This document shows positions 1-6,479 of a DNA stretch of 9,202 nucleotides, piece after piece (position 1 is the stretch's first letter; the number at the start of each line of letters is the position of its first letter). Origin of the DNA: Victivallales bacterium. GTDB lineage: Bacteria; Verrucomicrobiota; Lentisphaeria; Victivallales; JAUVCU01. The notes below the pieces were generated by a model that saw only the letters and a list, made by a program, of their open reading frames with translations, was not told the origin of the DNA and ran no database searches. A program made the position numbers and the translations under genes. The stretch spans positions 1 to 9,202 of the forward strand of contig JAOZMT010000062.1 in the NCBI GenBank assembly GCA_029934175.1, given 5' to 3'.

Positions 1-85
1 CGTTCACGACGCTTTAGCGAGGGTGATTAGACTATGCTGATGTCATAAGACAAAAACATTGTAAAATCATCTTTTCGAACGGAGC

Positions 86-103
86 GCCGCGCGTCTCGCC
101 GGC
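86..103. repeat. GC-rich REP-like hairpin downstream of the aspartate kinase gene
   Basis: A sharply GC-rich patch (about 81-105) stands out in AT-rich DNA. It folds as GCCG (86-89), a bulged C90, GCG (91-93), triloop TCT (94-96), then CGC (97-99) and CGGC (100-103). That is a 7-bp GC stem with one bulge. No T-run follows on either strand, so it is not a classical intrinsic terminator, although it lies about 80 bp past the stop of the minus-strand kinase gene. The rest of 1-183 shows no convincing gene. The form (near-palindromic, GC-rich, intergenic) suggests a dispersed REP-like element. I infer this, because only one copy is visible in the window. Confidence 0.5.
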
Positions 104-183
104 ACAAATACTTAGATACACCTTGTCAGATTTTTTCTTTTAATTTATATTTCCCTATTTGATTCATTTATTCTCTTTTTTAT

Positions 184-1569
184 TTAAACAAATTCTTGAT
201 GTAAAACTAATTGAGCTTTTTCAAAGTCTTTACGGTTTACAATAAATTGAATATTAACTTGTCGCATACATTGGTCTAATCCTAAAATGTTTATTTTTGA
301 TTCAGCCAATGCTTTTGATGCCCTTGATAAAAATCCAGGTATTTTCATATTACTACCAATGACTTCAACTATAGCAATCTTATCTATCCCTAATTTTGCT
401 CCTTTAAATTCTTTAGATAATGCTTCTTTTAAACCATTTAAATTATCAGTTTTTTCAGAGATAAAGTGAGTAATAGTGTTTGCATTTGTATTTTTTGCAA
501 TATATGAAATATTGAAATTTTTGAAGATTTTTAAAATTTTATAATCATAACCAATACTTCCAACCATTTCAGGGTCAAATAATTCAACCGCAATTAAATC
601 ATCACGACCACAAATCATTTCAACTCTAGGTTCAGGTGAAACATAATTTTTGCTTATTAAAGTTCCTGGATGTTTAGGATCAAATGCATTTTTTACACGA
701 ATAGGAATATCTGATAATTCCATCTCTTTCGATGCTTTTGAATGAATTGCTTCCATATCCATATCTGCAAGCTGATCAGCTATATCAAAATTAGTATTTC
801 CTATAATTTTTACATTTTCAAGTCCCATTAATTTAGGGTCTCCAGTGCATAAGTGAAATTCTTTATGAATAATTCCTTCAGATGCTTTTGTTAAAACTGC
901 AATTTTACTAAAAGTTATTTCGCTGTAACCTCTATCAAAGCTATTCATTATGCCTTCTTCACATTTTACATATCCAGTTGCTATAGGAAGAGTTGTAGAG
1001 AAATTTATTCCTTCAAAGCTCTGAGAAATCATATCATCTAATGGTTGAACTTTAAATTCACGCCAGCCTGTCAAATCTGCGAAGTGTGCATTAATATTTT
1101 TACTTTGTAGAATTAAAGTTGAATTATATGCACTATGTGCTTCACCAACAGCAGATAAAAATTCTCGGCAAGCAGGCAGGTAATCAGAAGGGTTAAAATG
1201 TCCAAATGAACGAAGTCTCATTAAATCTATCAATGATGAACGAACTCCATTGATTCTTTCTTTAATAAATTTATCAGCTTTTTCTACATCTAATCCTAAT
1301 TTTTCAAAACCATGATTAATTTCAATCATTTTTTCAAGAGTTTTATCAAGAGCCCCTTCCCATTCTCCATCTTTTGCGAAGTATGCATAAACGCCTGGCG
1401 AACCATCTTTTTTATTTTCCAATAGTAAATTTGTAATTCCACCATAAGCAGATACCACAAAAATTCTATTATAAAATTCATTGTCTTTTTTATCAGCAAT
1501 GATAATATTATCCAATAACTCATCGAAGCGAGTCATTGAAGTTCCTCCCACTTTTTCAACTGTGTGCAT
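184..1569 (-). CDS. ask: Aspartate kinase (ectoine-cluster-like Ask type)
   Basis: Phosphorylates L-aspartate with ATP to 4-phospho-L-aspartate in the cytoplasm, the first step towards lysine/diaminopimelate, threonine and methionine. The 461-residue product opens with VEKVGGTSM (residues 4-12), the kinase-family K-x-GGTS nucleotide/substrate motif, followed by FVVSAYGGITNLL (37-49). RGYSEITFSKIA (213-224), HKEFHL (235-240) and TGDPKLMG (242-249) take the place of the usual GGSDTTA...DGVYTADPR segment. The C-terminal part (about 320-461) fits paired ACT domains. The 'MHTVEK-GGTSM', 'RGYSEITFSKIA' and 'HKEFHL' signature is the one I associate with the Ask proteins found beside ectABC, but no ectoine genes are visible here. 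The start is supported by an AGGA-type ribosome site a few bases upstream. A general biosynthetic role is equally likely. The gene stands alone, separated from its neighbours by repeats. Confidence 0.9.
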   Translation of the reverse strand: MHTVEKVGGTSMTRFDELLDNIIIADKKDNEFYNRIFVVSAYGGITNLLLENKKDGSPGVYAYFAKDGEWEGALDKTLEKMIEINHGFEKLGLDVEKADKFIKERINGVRSSLIDLMRLRSFGHFNPSDYLPACREFLSAVGEAHSAYNSTLILQSKNINAHFADLTGWREFKVQPLDDMISQSFEGINFSTTLPIATGYVKCEEGIMNSFDRGYSEITFSKIAVLTKASEGIIHKEFHLCTGDPKLMGLENVKIIGNTNFDIADQLADMDMEAIHSKASKEMELSDIPIRVKNAFDPKHPGTLISKNYVSPEPRVEMICGRDDLIAVELFDPEMVGSIGYDYKILKIFKNFNISYIAKNTNANTITHFISEKTDNLNGLKEALSKEFKGAKLGIDKIAIVEVIGSNMKIPGFLSRASKALAESKINILGLDQCMRQVNIQFIVNRKDFEKAQLVLHQEFV

Positions 1570-1618
1570 AATTTTTCCTGTTTTTTATGGCATTTCAGAA
1601 AGTAGTTGATACTTCTTA

Positions 1619-1801
1619 TTGTTCAACCCCATTCGGGGTTGTAGTTTGGTGGGATGTAGTCCGTAGGTTAAAACCTACGGCTATTCACATTTAACCCCTC
1701 CGGGGTTAGGAAATTATCCGCTAGGGTAATATATGAATAGCCACGGGGTTTAACCCGTGGAAATAATCACATAACATTCAACCCCGAATGGGGTTGCACA
1801 A
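1619..1801. repeat. 183-bp symmetrical cluster of palindromes (MITE/REP-cluster-like)
   Basis: The ends are near-perfect inverted copies of each other (1619-1641 and 1779-1801, 22 of 23 matching), and each end is itself a hairpin: CAACCCC-ATTC-GGGGTTG at 1624-1641 and its reverse complement at 1779-1796. Inside are hairpins at 1661-1680 (9-bp stem CCGTAGGTT), 1692-1708 (TAACCCC-TCC-GGGGTTA), 1714-1729 (weak) and 1741-1760 (stem CCACGGG). CTATTCACAT (1681-1690) is an inverted match to 1731-1740 at 9 of 10 positions. All pairs share a centre near 1710. It lies between two minus-strand genes, with no gene inside and no clear target-site duplication. It could be a non-autonomous mobile element or REP cluster, and may also act as a barrier to read-through. 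Confidence 0.75.
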
Positions 1802-1823
1802 AGAGTAAACGACCTTTTTAAGT

Positions 1824-2082
1824 CTAATCCGAACCTTGCCTTTTTTGTATTTTAAATTCTTTAAGAGAATTCTTTAATTGATATTTTGCTAGCTCCCAAT
1901 CAATTAATTAATTCATCTTCTCCTGCTGCAATTTTAGAATCCCTTTTTATTAATTCTTCTTCATGCCATTTGGGAGATGAAAAATCTTTAGAAGTATGAG
2001 AAATATCATCCCATACTTCTTCAATTGTTAAAAATTTTTCACTTAAAGTCATTTCTTTTAATGGTAATATTGTTATCAACAA
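1824..2082 (-). pseudogene. Frameshifted antitoxin of the 'addiction module component' family (PF09720-like)
   Basis: The intact frame gives 60 residues with SEKFLTIEEVWDDI (14-27) and a W-x(4)-L-I-K-R segment, then stops at 1900-1902 right after ...GEDELIN. The next frame continues at once as DWELAKYQLKNSLKEFK... to a TAG at 1824-1826. Joined, they give about 84 residues with the family pattern: N-terminal helix with E-E-x-W-D, then R-x(3)-I-x-x-G, then D-W-E-x-A-K near the end. The break falls in a tandem AATT repeat (about 1902-1912), and removing 4 bp restores the frame. Translation likely starts at TTG 2082, six bases after AGGTGG; the ATG at codon 11 has no ribosome site. Members normally sit beside a ParE/RelE-type toxin, but none is found. 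The gene is 27 bp past the glycyl-tRNA synthetase stop and could be read from its transcript. A sequencing error is the main alternative explanation. Confidence 0.7.
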
Positions 2083-2109
2083 TATCCACCTATTTAATTA
2101 TTTTTCAAG

Positions 2110-3441
2110 TTATCCTATAATTTTTTTATCAAAATAAGACCTCAATTCATCAATAGATATCCTGACTTGTTCCATTGTGTCTCTATCTCTTATTGTCACT
2201 GCATTATCATCTAATGAGTCAAAGTCAAAAGTTACACAATAAGGAGTTCCGATTTCATCTTGGCGACGATACCTTTTTCCTATACTGCCTGTTACATCAA
2301 ATTCACAACGGAAATATTTTCTCAAATCATTGCAAACTTTTTCTGCCGATGTAGATAATTTTTTAGATAATGGAAGAACTGCGATTTGAACAGGAGCAAC
2401 AATTGCAGGAAACCTAAATACAACCCTAGCTTCTTGTGCCTTACCTTCTTTTTGAGTGTCTGCCATATCTTCATCATAAGCATTACATAACAATGCAAGA
2501 ACAGTTCTATCTAATCCAACAGATGTTTCTACTACTGTGGGAATAACCTTTCTTTTATTCTCTTGATCAAAATACTCAAGGTTTTCGCCTGAATGCTCTT
2601 GATGTTGTGACATATCCCAAGTTCCTCTGTGATGAATACCCTCTAATTCTCCCCAACCAAATGGGAATTTAAATTCTATATCAACCGCAGCTTTTGCGTA
2701 ATGTGCAAGAGTATCATGGTCATGTGTTCGTAATTGTTCTTTAGTAAATCCTAAAATATCATAGTAGTAATTTAATCTCTCATTTTTCCAATAATCATAC
2801 CATGTCATAGAATCTTCTTCAAAACAGAAAAACTCCATTTCCATTTGAGTAAATTCTCTTGATCTAAAAGTGAAGTTTCTAGGATTTATTTCATTTCTAA
2901 ACGCTTTTCCTATTTGTGCGATACCAAAAGGTAATTTTTGTCTTGCAGCAATTCGGACTTGATGAAAATCAACAAATATAGGCTGACATGTCTCAGCTCT
3001 TAAATATGCAACATGATCTTCATCAAATACTGGTCCTACAAATGTTTTCATCATCAAATTAAATTCTCTTGGCTCTGTTAAATCTTTCGATTCACAGTTA
3101 GGACAAGTCTCAGGATCTTCCATTTGATCTACACGATGACGAGACTTACATTCTCTACAATCAGTCATCATATCACCAAATTTATCTAAATGTCCAGATG
3201 CTTTCCATACTTTAGGATGACAAATTACTGTAGAATCTAGACCTTCAACATTAGATCTTGCTTCTACAGTGTAACTCCACCACAATTGTTCAATAGCTTT
3301 TCTAAGTGCTGTTCCATAAGGTCCGTAATCCCAGAAACCTTGAATTCCACCATATATTTCAGAACTTTGAAATATAAACCCTCTTCTTTTACATAAAGAA
3401 ACCAACTTTTCCATAGAAACTGGAGATGTATTGTTTGACAT
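2110..3441 (-). CDS. glyQS: Glycyl-tRNA synthetase, homodimeric (alpha2) type
   Basis: Class II aminoacyl-tRNA synthetase that charges tRNA-Gly with glycine using ATP, in the cytoplasm. The 443-residue length matches the single-chain bacterial/eukaryotic type, not the alpha2-beta2 type. Visible elements: N-terminal catalytic start with GGIQGFWDYGPYG (31-43); a C4 zinc site with C95-x2-C98 and C113-x2-C116; class II motif 2 FRNEINPRN...REFTQMEMEFF (181-205); a substrate-pocket segment GIHHRGTWDMSQH (268-280); motif 3 ETSVGLDRTVLALL (305-318) with its arginine; and a C-terminal anticodon-binding domain from about 348. No key residue appears missing. The ATG at 3441 follows an AGAGG ribosome site with an A-rich spacer. 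The upstream gap contains a heptanucleotide repeat (3461-3502). A TATAAA-type -10 may lie just beyond it, but no convincing -35 is seen, so the promoter is left uncalled. Confidence 0.97.
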   Translation of the reverse strand: MSNNTSPVSMEKLVSLCKRRGFIFQSSEIYGGIQGFWDYGPYGTALRKAIEQLWWSYTVEARSNVEGLDSTVICHPKVWKASGHLDKFGDMMTDCRECKSRHRVDQMEDPETCPNCESKDLTEPREFNLMMKTFVGPVFDEDHVAYLRAETCQPIFVDFHQVRIAARQKLPFGIAQIGKAFRNEINPRNFTFRSREFTQMEMEFFCFEEDSMTWYDYWKNERLNYYYDILGFTKEQLRTHDHDTLAHYAKAAVDIEFKFPFGWGELEGIHHRGTWDMSQHQEHSGENLEYFDQENKRKVIPTVVETSVGLDRTVLALLCNAYDEDMADTQKEGKAQEARVVFRFPAIVAPVQIAVLPLSKKLSTSAEKVCNDLRKYFRCEFDVTGSIGKRYRRQDEIGTPYCVTFDFDSLDDNAVTIRDRDTMEQVRISIDELRSYFDKKIIG

Positions 3442-3460
3442 TTTTTTACCTCTTTTTTAA

Positions 3461-3502
3461 TAGCTTAGAGCTACGAGCTTTGAGCTACGAGCTGCGAACT
3501 AT
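3461..3502. repeat. Six-unit heptanucleotide tandem repeat (GAGCTNN) in the glycyl-tRNA synthetase leader
   Basis: Six consecutive 7-mers are visible on the plus strand: TAGCTTA, GAGCTAC, GAGCTTT, GAGCTAC, GAGCTGC, GAACTAT. The middle four share GAGCT, and the 14-bp pair beginning at 3468 and 3482 differs only in its last two bases. The array ends about 20 bases upstream of the minus-strand start codon at 3441, so it would fall in the 5' leader or next to the promoter. Each unit carries the self-complementary AGCT. Heptamer repeats of this sort are known as short tandemly repeated repetitive sequences in cyanobacteria; a role here is not shown. Confidence 0.8.
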
Positions 3503-3555
3503 GCATTTTTAAATTTATATTTTTATACCCCAAGCAATTTTTGCTTCAGATAAGC

Positions 3556-3852
3556 TTAATCCTTTTTATGTTTTTTACATGAAATACCTTTCTTAGACAC
3601 AGACCATTCTCCTGTATCAATCTTTCGTTGATATAACCATACTTCGTTTTTTATATTATTATTTTTCTTAAATTTATATTTAATATGAAAATATACATTA
3701 TCACCATCTCCTTCTCCAGGATGTGCAGATAAGGCAATTTTATCAGTATTTGATTTATTGAAATCTGATATAACTTCTTGTTCTGTAGGAACTCCACAAC
3801 CAAATAAGTTAATGCAAATAATAATTATTAATATTTTGATAATTATTCTCAT
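3556..3852 (-). CDS. Small predicted lipoprotein, function unknown
   Basis: From the ATG at 3852 the product is 98 residues: a basic start (MRIIIK), an isoleucine/leucine-rich hydrophobic core, and a lipobox (LFGC) with the acylated cysteine at residue 19 counted from this ATG. The mature part is about 80 residues, polar and lysine-rich, with PTEQEVISDFNKS just after the lipid anchor and a beta-like stretch (NVYFHIKYKF, NEVWLYQRK, GEWSVSK). It is expected to be exported and attached to a membrane. A longer start at TTG 3864 directly abuts the TGA of the upstream gene (TGATTG); neither start has a strong ribosome site, and ATG is preferred because it gives a normal signal peptide. The two genes are almost certainly co-transcribed. 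I do not recognise the family; the fold might resemble small NTF2- or DUF-type lipoproteins, but that is a guess. Confidence 0.75.
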   Translation of the reverse strand: MRIIIKILIIIICINLFGCGVPTEQEVISDFNKSNTDKIALSAHPGEGDGDNVYFHIKYKFKKNNNIKNEVWLYQRKIDTGEWSVSKKGISCKKHKKD

Positions 3853-3864
3853 TTTGCCTAACAA

Positions 3865-4704
3865 TCAAAAATTTCTATTTGCTTGACCTCTTTTCATTTT
3901 TTGTCCTTTTGATTGCCTCTGCTTCATTCTATCTTGTTTAGGTTCTTCTAGCATAAAAGCATACCATGGATTTCCTAGTCGTGAATTTGAAAAATATCTA
4001 ATTTTACCATTTACAAGAGCTTCCCAATTATCACTTATAATTGGACTAATAGTTTTAGATTTACCTTCAGCTAACACTTCAATAGCTCGTTCAATTTCTT
4101 TATTCTTAACTAATACCCAAGAATATAAAGCATATATCAATTCAGCATTTTCTCCTTTAAATTTTTTAGAATATTTAAGAAATAATTTATCTAGATTATC
4201 TCCTTTAGTTTTATATTCAAGAGCCATTCGAATGCAAGCTGATTGATTATCCATTATTAATGCCTCTGATGCACATTCTTTTGCTTTTTCAAAGTCACGC
4301 ATTTGAAAATAGAATTGCATACGCATTGAAGCCATTTGTTTTTTTAGAAGAAAACTCCATTTAAAAAATGGTTCCATATCTTTTGTTGCTTCCAATGCTT
4401 TTTCTATAAATCCAAATTGAACTTTTTCTAAAACTTTTTGCATTGTTTTTTGTCCACCAACAGGTCTCATTTGAAAGGTATTCATCTTTTTCTGAACTTG
4501 TAGTTGACCTTCTTGCATTATACTTTGAATATTTAAGTTAATTACATTTAATCTTTTGCGAAGTAAAAAGCCTAGTCCAACTTGTGAAATAGCCAAAGAC
4601 AATAACCCTAAAAGACTACCCCACACATAATGAATATCACCTAAAAATATAGATAATATTGAAACAATTACCCCTAATCCAATTGCAATTCCTAATCCTA
4701 ACAT
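3865..4704 (-). CDS. Membrane protein with TPR-like cytoplasmic or periplasmic region, function unknown
   Basis: A 279-residue protein with two hydrophobic N-terminal segments (about residues 1-21 and 25-48) separated by a short polar turn, ending in a basic stretch (LLRKR) that favours this side in the cytoplasm. The body (about 90-215) is alpha-helical with helix pairs spaced like tetratricopeptide repeats (e.g. FYFQMRDFEKAKECASEALI, 131-150; YSWVLVKNKEIERAIEVL, 194-211), suggesting a scaffold or protein-binding role. A separate C-terminal motif, RYFSNSRLGNPWYAFMLEE (236-254), is followed by a very basic, glutamine-rich tail. ATG at 4704 has a good ribosome site (AAGGAG). It lies in the same direction as the division cluster but after a 141-bp gap with its own candidate promoter, and is followed immediately by the lipoprotein gene. 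No named family recognised. Confidence 0.8.
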   Translation of the reverse strand: MLGLGIAIGLGVIVSILSIFLGDIHYVWGSLLGLLSLAISQVGLGFLLRKRLNVINLNIQSIMQEGQLQVQKKMNTFQMRPVGGQKTMQKVLEKVQFGFIEKALEATKDMEPFFKWSFLLKKQMASMRMQFYFQMRDFEKAKECASEALIMDNQSACIRMALEYKTKGDNLDKLFLKYSKKFKGENAELIYALYSWVLVKNKEIERAIEVLAEGKSKTISPIISDNWEALVNGKIRYFSNSRLGNPWYAFMLEEPKQDRMKQRQSKGQKMKRGQANRNF

Positions 4705-4758
4705 ATATAAAACTCCTTATTTAATTTATATTTTTTATTAATAAGTGTTTAATGTAGC

Positions 4759-4788
4759 ATTTTATTGGGAAATTTCAATAATTATCAA
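4759..4788 (-). promoter_or_regulatory. Candidate sigma70-type promoter for the membrane protein/lipoprotein pair
   Basis: On the minus strand TTGATA (plus-strand 4783-4788, 5 of 6 to TTGACA) is followed after 18 bp by TAAAAT (4759-4764, 5 of 6 to TATAAT), about 55 bases upstream of the ATG at 4704. The position in the only sizeable gap between the two minus-strand gene groups supports it. AT-rich DNA gives chance matches easily. Confidence 0.45.
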
Positions 4789-4800
4789 GTAAAATAATTG

Positions 4801-4830
4801 TTATTTTATAAATCAGTTGTAATAAAATAA
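4801..4830. repeat. AT-only inverted repeat after the division gene cluster
   Basis: TTATTTTAT (4801-4809) and ATAAAATAA (4822-4830) form a perfect 9-bp inverted repeat around a 12-base loop. It begins 16 bases past the stop of the 142-residue gene on the minus strand. With no GC pairs and only a broken T-rich run after it, it would be a weak terminator at best; its place just upstream of the candidate -35 at 4783-4788 also permits an operator. Chance is possible in such AT-rich DNA. Confidence 0.35.
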
Positions 4831-4845
4831 GGATTTAGATCAATT

Positions 4846-5274
4846 CTACATCTGTTTTGACAACATTTCTTGAAGTTTAGCTTGAAATTGCTCTAAGTCT
4901 TCTTTTGTTGGTTCTCCTATTTGTTTATCTAACCCTAATTGTCCCATTTGGTCTAATGACCAGTTAGATTTCGCACCTGTTGCAAATATTACACTTCCAC
5001 TGACAAGAGTCCCTGGAACTTGAATTTTACTTAATTCAATAATTGTTTCACCCGTTCCGTTTAAAACAGGTGCTTCATCTAATTCTTCTTCTATTTCTTT
5101 AACAGGGTCAAATTGTTTCCAATCAATATTTTCTAATTCTGCAGACAATATTCTCAAATCAAGAAATGTAATTTGATGTTTATGCTCTTTATCTAAAATC
5201 TTTTGGATTTCAGATAAAGAACTTCCCTCTTGTAACAATTTTGCAATAATTTTTTTTAATTCAATATCCTTCAT
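4846..5274 (-). CDS. Conserved hypothetical protein of a PVC-type family, linked to ftsZ
   Basis: A 142-residue soluble protein with no signal peptide or membrane segment. Residues 1-50 look helical, with EGSSLSEIQKIL (16-27) resembling a small helix-turn-helix and then ITFLDLRILSAELE (35-48). A charged linker (50-75) leads to a beta-rich C-terminal part: IELSKIQVPGTLVSGSVIFATG (79-100), then WSLDQMGQLGLD (105-116) and a final helix EDLEQFQAKLQEML. The pattern 'P-G-x-L-V-S-G-S-V-x-F...W-x-L-D-Q-M-G-x-L-x-L' is one I recall from uncharacterised proteins of Verrucomicrobiota and relatives. That memory is not a search result. The start at 5274 has a strong AAGGAG ribosome site. It lies 45 bp after ftsZ and is likely the last gene of that transcript, so a role linked to division or envelope is possible but unproven. 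Confidence 0.85.
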   Translation of the reverse strand: MKDIELKKIIAKLLQEGSSLSEIQKILDKEHKHQITFLDLRILSAELENIDWKQFDPVKEIEEELDEAPVLNGTGETIIELSKIQVPGTLVSGSVIFATGAKSNWSLDQMGQLGLDKQIGEPTKEDLEQFQAKLQEMLSKQM

Positions 5275-5319
5275 TTTTTCTCCTTTTTTTAGTATTCATA
5301 TTTTTCTAACATTTTATAA

Positions 5320-6477
5320 CTATCTTTCACCTTTATCTACAATTATATGTTTTCTAACAACTGTAGGTATATCCATATCAACTCCATCAACAGTAAATGG
5401 TTCTGTCTTCGTGAATTTACCTCTTGAGATAGAGACAAGTGGCAATTCGGGTTGCTTTGCTTTGTTTTTTGCATATCTAGGAAGTATTGTAGAATTTTGT
5501 TTTACTTGATCTTTCACTAGTCTTGTAGTTATCACAGTTAATTGAACTTCATCATCGTATAAATCATCATTATTGACTCCTACGATTAATTCTATATTTT
5601 TTCCTTTAAACAACTCAGAAACTGAGTCTAAGATAAATTTCATTTCACTAATAGGGAAATTTTTATCAGCTGTTAGAGAGATTAAGATAATATCAGCATT
5701 GAAAATTTGTTTTCTACCTCCAAGCAAAGGAGAGTCTAGCATTTTATCTATAATACTATTTGCTCTAGTTTCTTTATTATCACTCTTATTTATATGTCCT
5801 ATTGCAATAGCACTGTCATTTTTTTTCTTGTTAAAAACTCTTTTAAAATGAGCGAAATTATTAGTAATAAGTTTTTCACATCTAAGTATTTCACTAAGAC
5901 CTAATGCGGCTCGTGCAATTTCAATATTAACTTTTTCAAATGATTCAAGATTGCCAGTTTCTGGAGGAATAGATGCCGACATTAAATTATTTGAAATAGT
6001 TATTAAAACATCTGCACTAGCTTGTAAATCATTTGCAACTTTAGTAGCATTTTTATCTGCAACAGCCCCTTCGAAAGAAAATGGAGTTGTGCAAAGAAAA
6101 ATACCGGGGCGTTTTAGTTTATTTTTTATAATTCCAGCCAAAATTGACAACCCTGCCGTGGTCCCCCCACCTAAGCCCCCAACAACAATAAAAGATGTTG
6201 AGTCTTTTAAATTTTCAATGATTTTTTTTCTTACCATATATCCAAAAGCATTAATACCTTTTCTAGAATCTCCTCCACAGCCGTAGCCTTCAGTATTATC
6301 AAATCCAAGAGGTAATTTATTATCAATACAAGAATCCTCTAATGATTGTCTATCAGTATCTATTATTAAATAGTCTATAACATTGCGTGAATCAAGTTTT
6401 TTTGCATAACTCGCAAACTTCACACCAGCTCCACCAACTCCAATTAATAATATTTTCTCTTTTACTATATTTTCCAT
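5320..6477 (-). CDS. ftsZ: Divergent FtsZ, cell-division tubulin homologue with altered T7 loop
   Basis: FtsZ forms the cytokinetic ring of GTP-dependent filaments under the inner membrane. Starting at ATG 6477, two bases after the ftsA stop, it has 385 residues. Visible: GVGGAGV (13-19, nucleotide base loop), GCGGDSRKG (66-74, T3-like), GGLGGGTTAG (100-109, in place of the tubulin signature GGGTGTG), TTPFSFEG (130-137), SPLL (249-252), core end near 320, a short linker (about 322-364) and a C-terminal peptide VDMDIPTVVRKHI (366-378) much like the FtsA-binding tail of canonical FtsZ. An ungapped 35-residue match through helix H7 puts TNNFAH (205-210) where E. coli has NVDFAD, so both catalytic aspartates (D209, D212) are replaced by N and H. 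The longer start at 6525 overlaps ftsA, adds 16 unrelated residues and is rejected. The style fits Verrucomicrobia-type FtsZ. Confidence 0.9.
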   Translation of the reverse strand: MENIVKEKILLIGVGGAGVKFASYAKKLDSRNVIDYLIIDTDRQSLEDSCIDNKLPLGFDNTEGYGCGGDSRKGINAFGYMVRKKIIENLKDSTSFIVVGGLGGGTTAGLSILAGIIKNKLKRPGIFLCTTPFSFEGAVADKNATKVANDLQASADVLITISNNLMSASIPPETGNLESFEKVNIEIARAALGLSEILRCEKLITNNFAHFKRVFNKKKNDSAIAIGHINKSDNKETRANSIIDKMLDSPLLGGRKQIFNADIILISLTADKNFPISEMKFILDSVSELFKGKNIELIVGVNNDDLYDDEVQLTVITTRLVKDQVKQNSTILPRYAKNKAKQPELPLVSISRGKFTKTEPFTVDGVDMDIPTVVRKHIIVDKGER

Positions 6478-6479
6478 AA

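Noticed and set aside
1..60. Possible coding end (short frame reading HDALARVIRLC from position 5)
   Set aside because: It stops after about a dozen codons and the other frames are broken; nothing supports a gene, and the stretch may be part of a repeat.
287..469. Plus-strand 60-codon frame opposite the aspartate kinase, and a 65-codon minus-strand frame at 1326-1523
   Set aside because: Both lie in other frames of a clear gene and show no family features.
1619..1801. CRISPR array or tRNA-like cloverleaf in the hairpin cluster
   Set aside because: The units are inverted hairpins of different sequence, without equal direct repeats and spacers, and no tRNA arm pattern or anticodon stem of proper size is seen.
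3532..3546. Hairpin AAGCAA-TTT-TTGCTT just after the lipoprotein stop, considered as a terminator
   Set aside because: The stem is only 6 bp with two GC pairs, and no T-run follows on the minus strand.
5573..6286. Plus-strand open frames opposite ftsZ (92 and 111 codons)
   Set aside because: They are antisense to a well-supported gene, have no recognisable motif and arise from the AT-rich composition.
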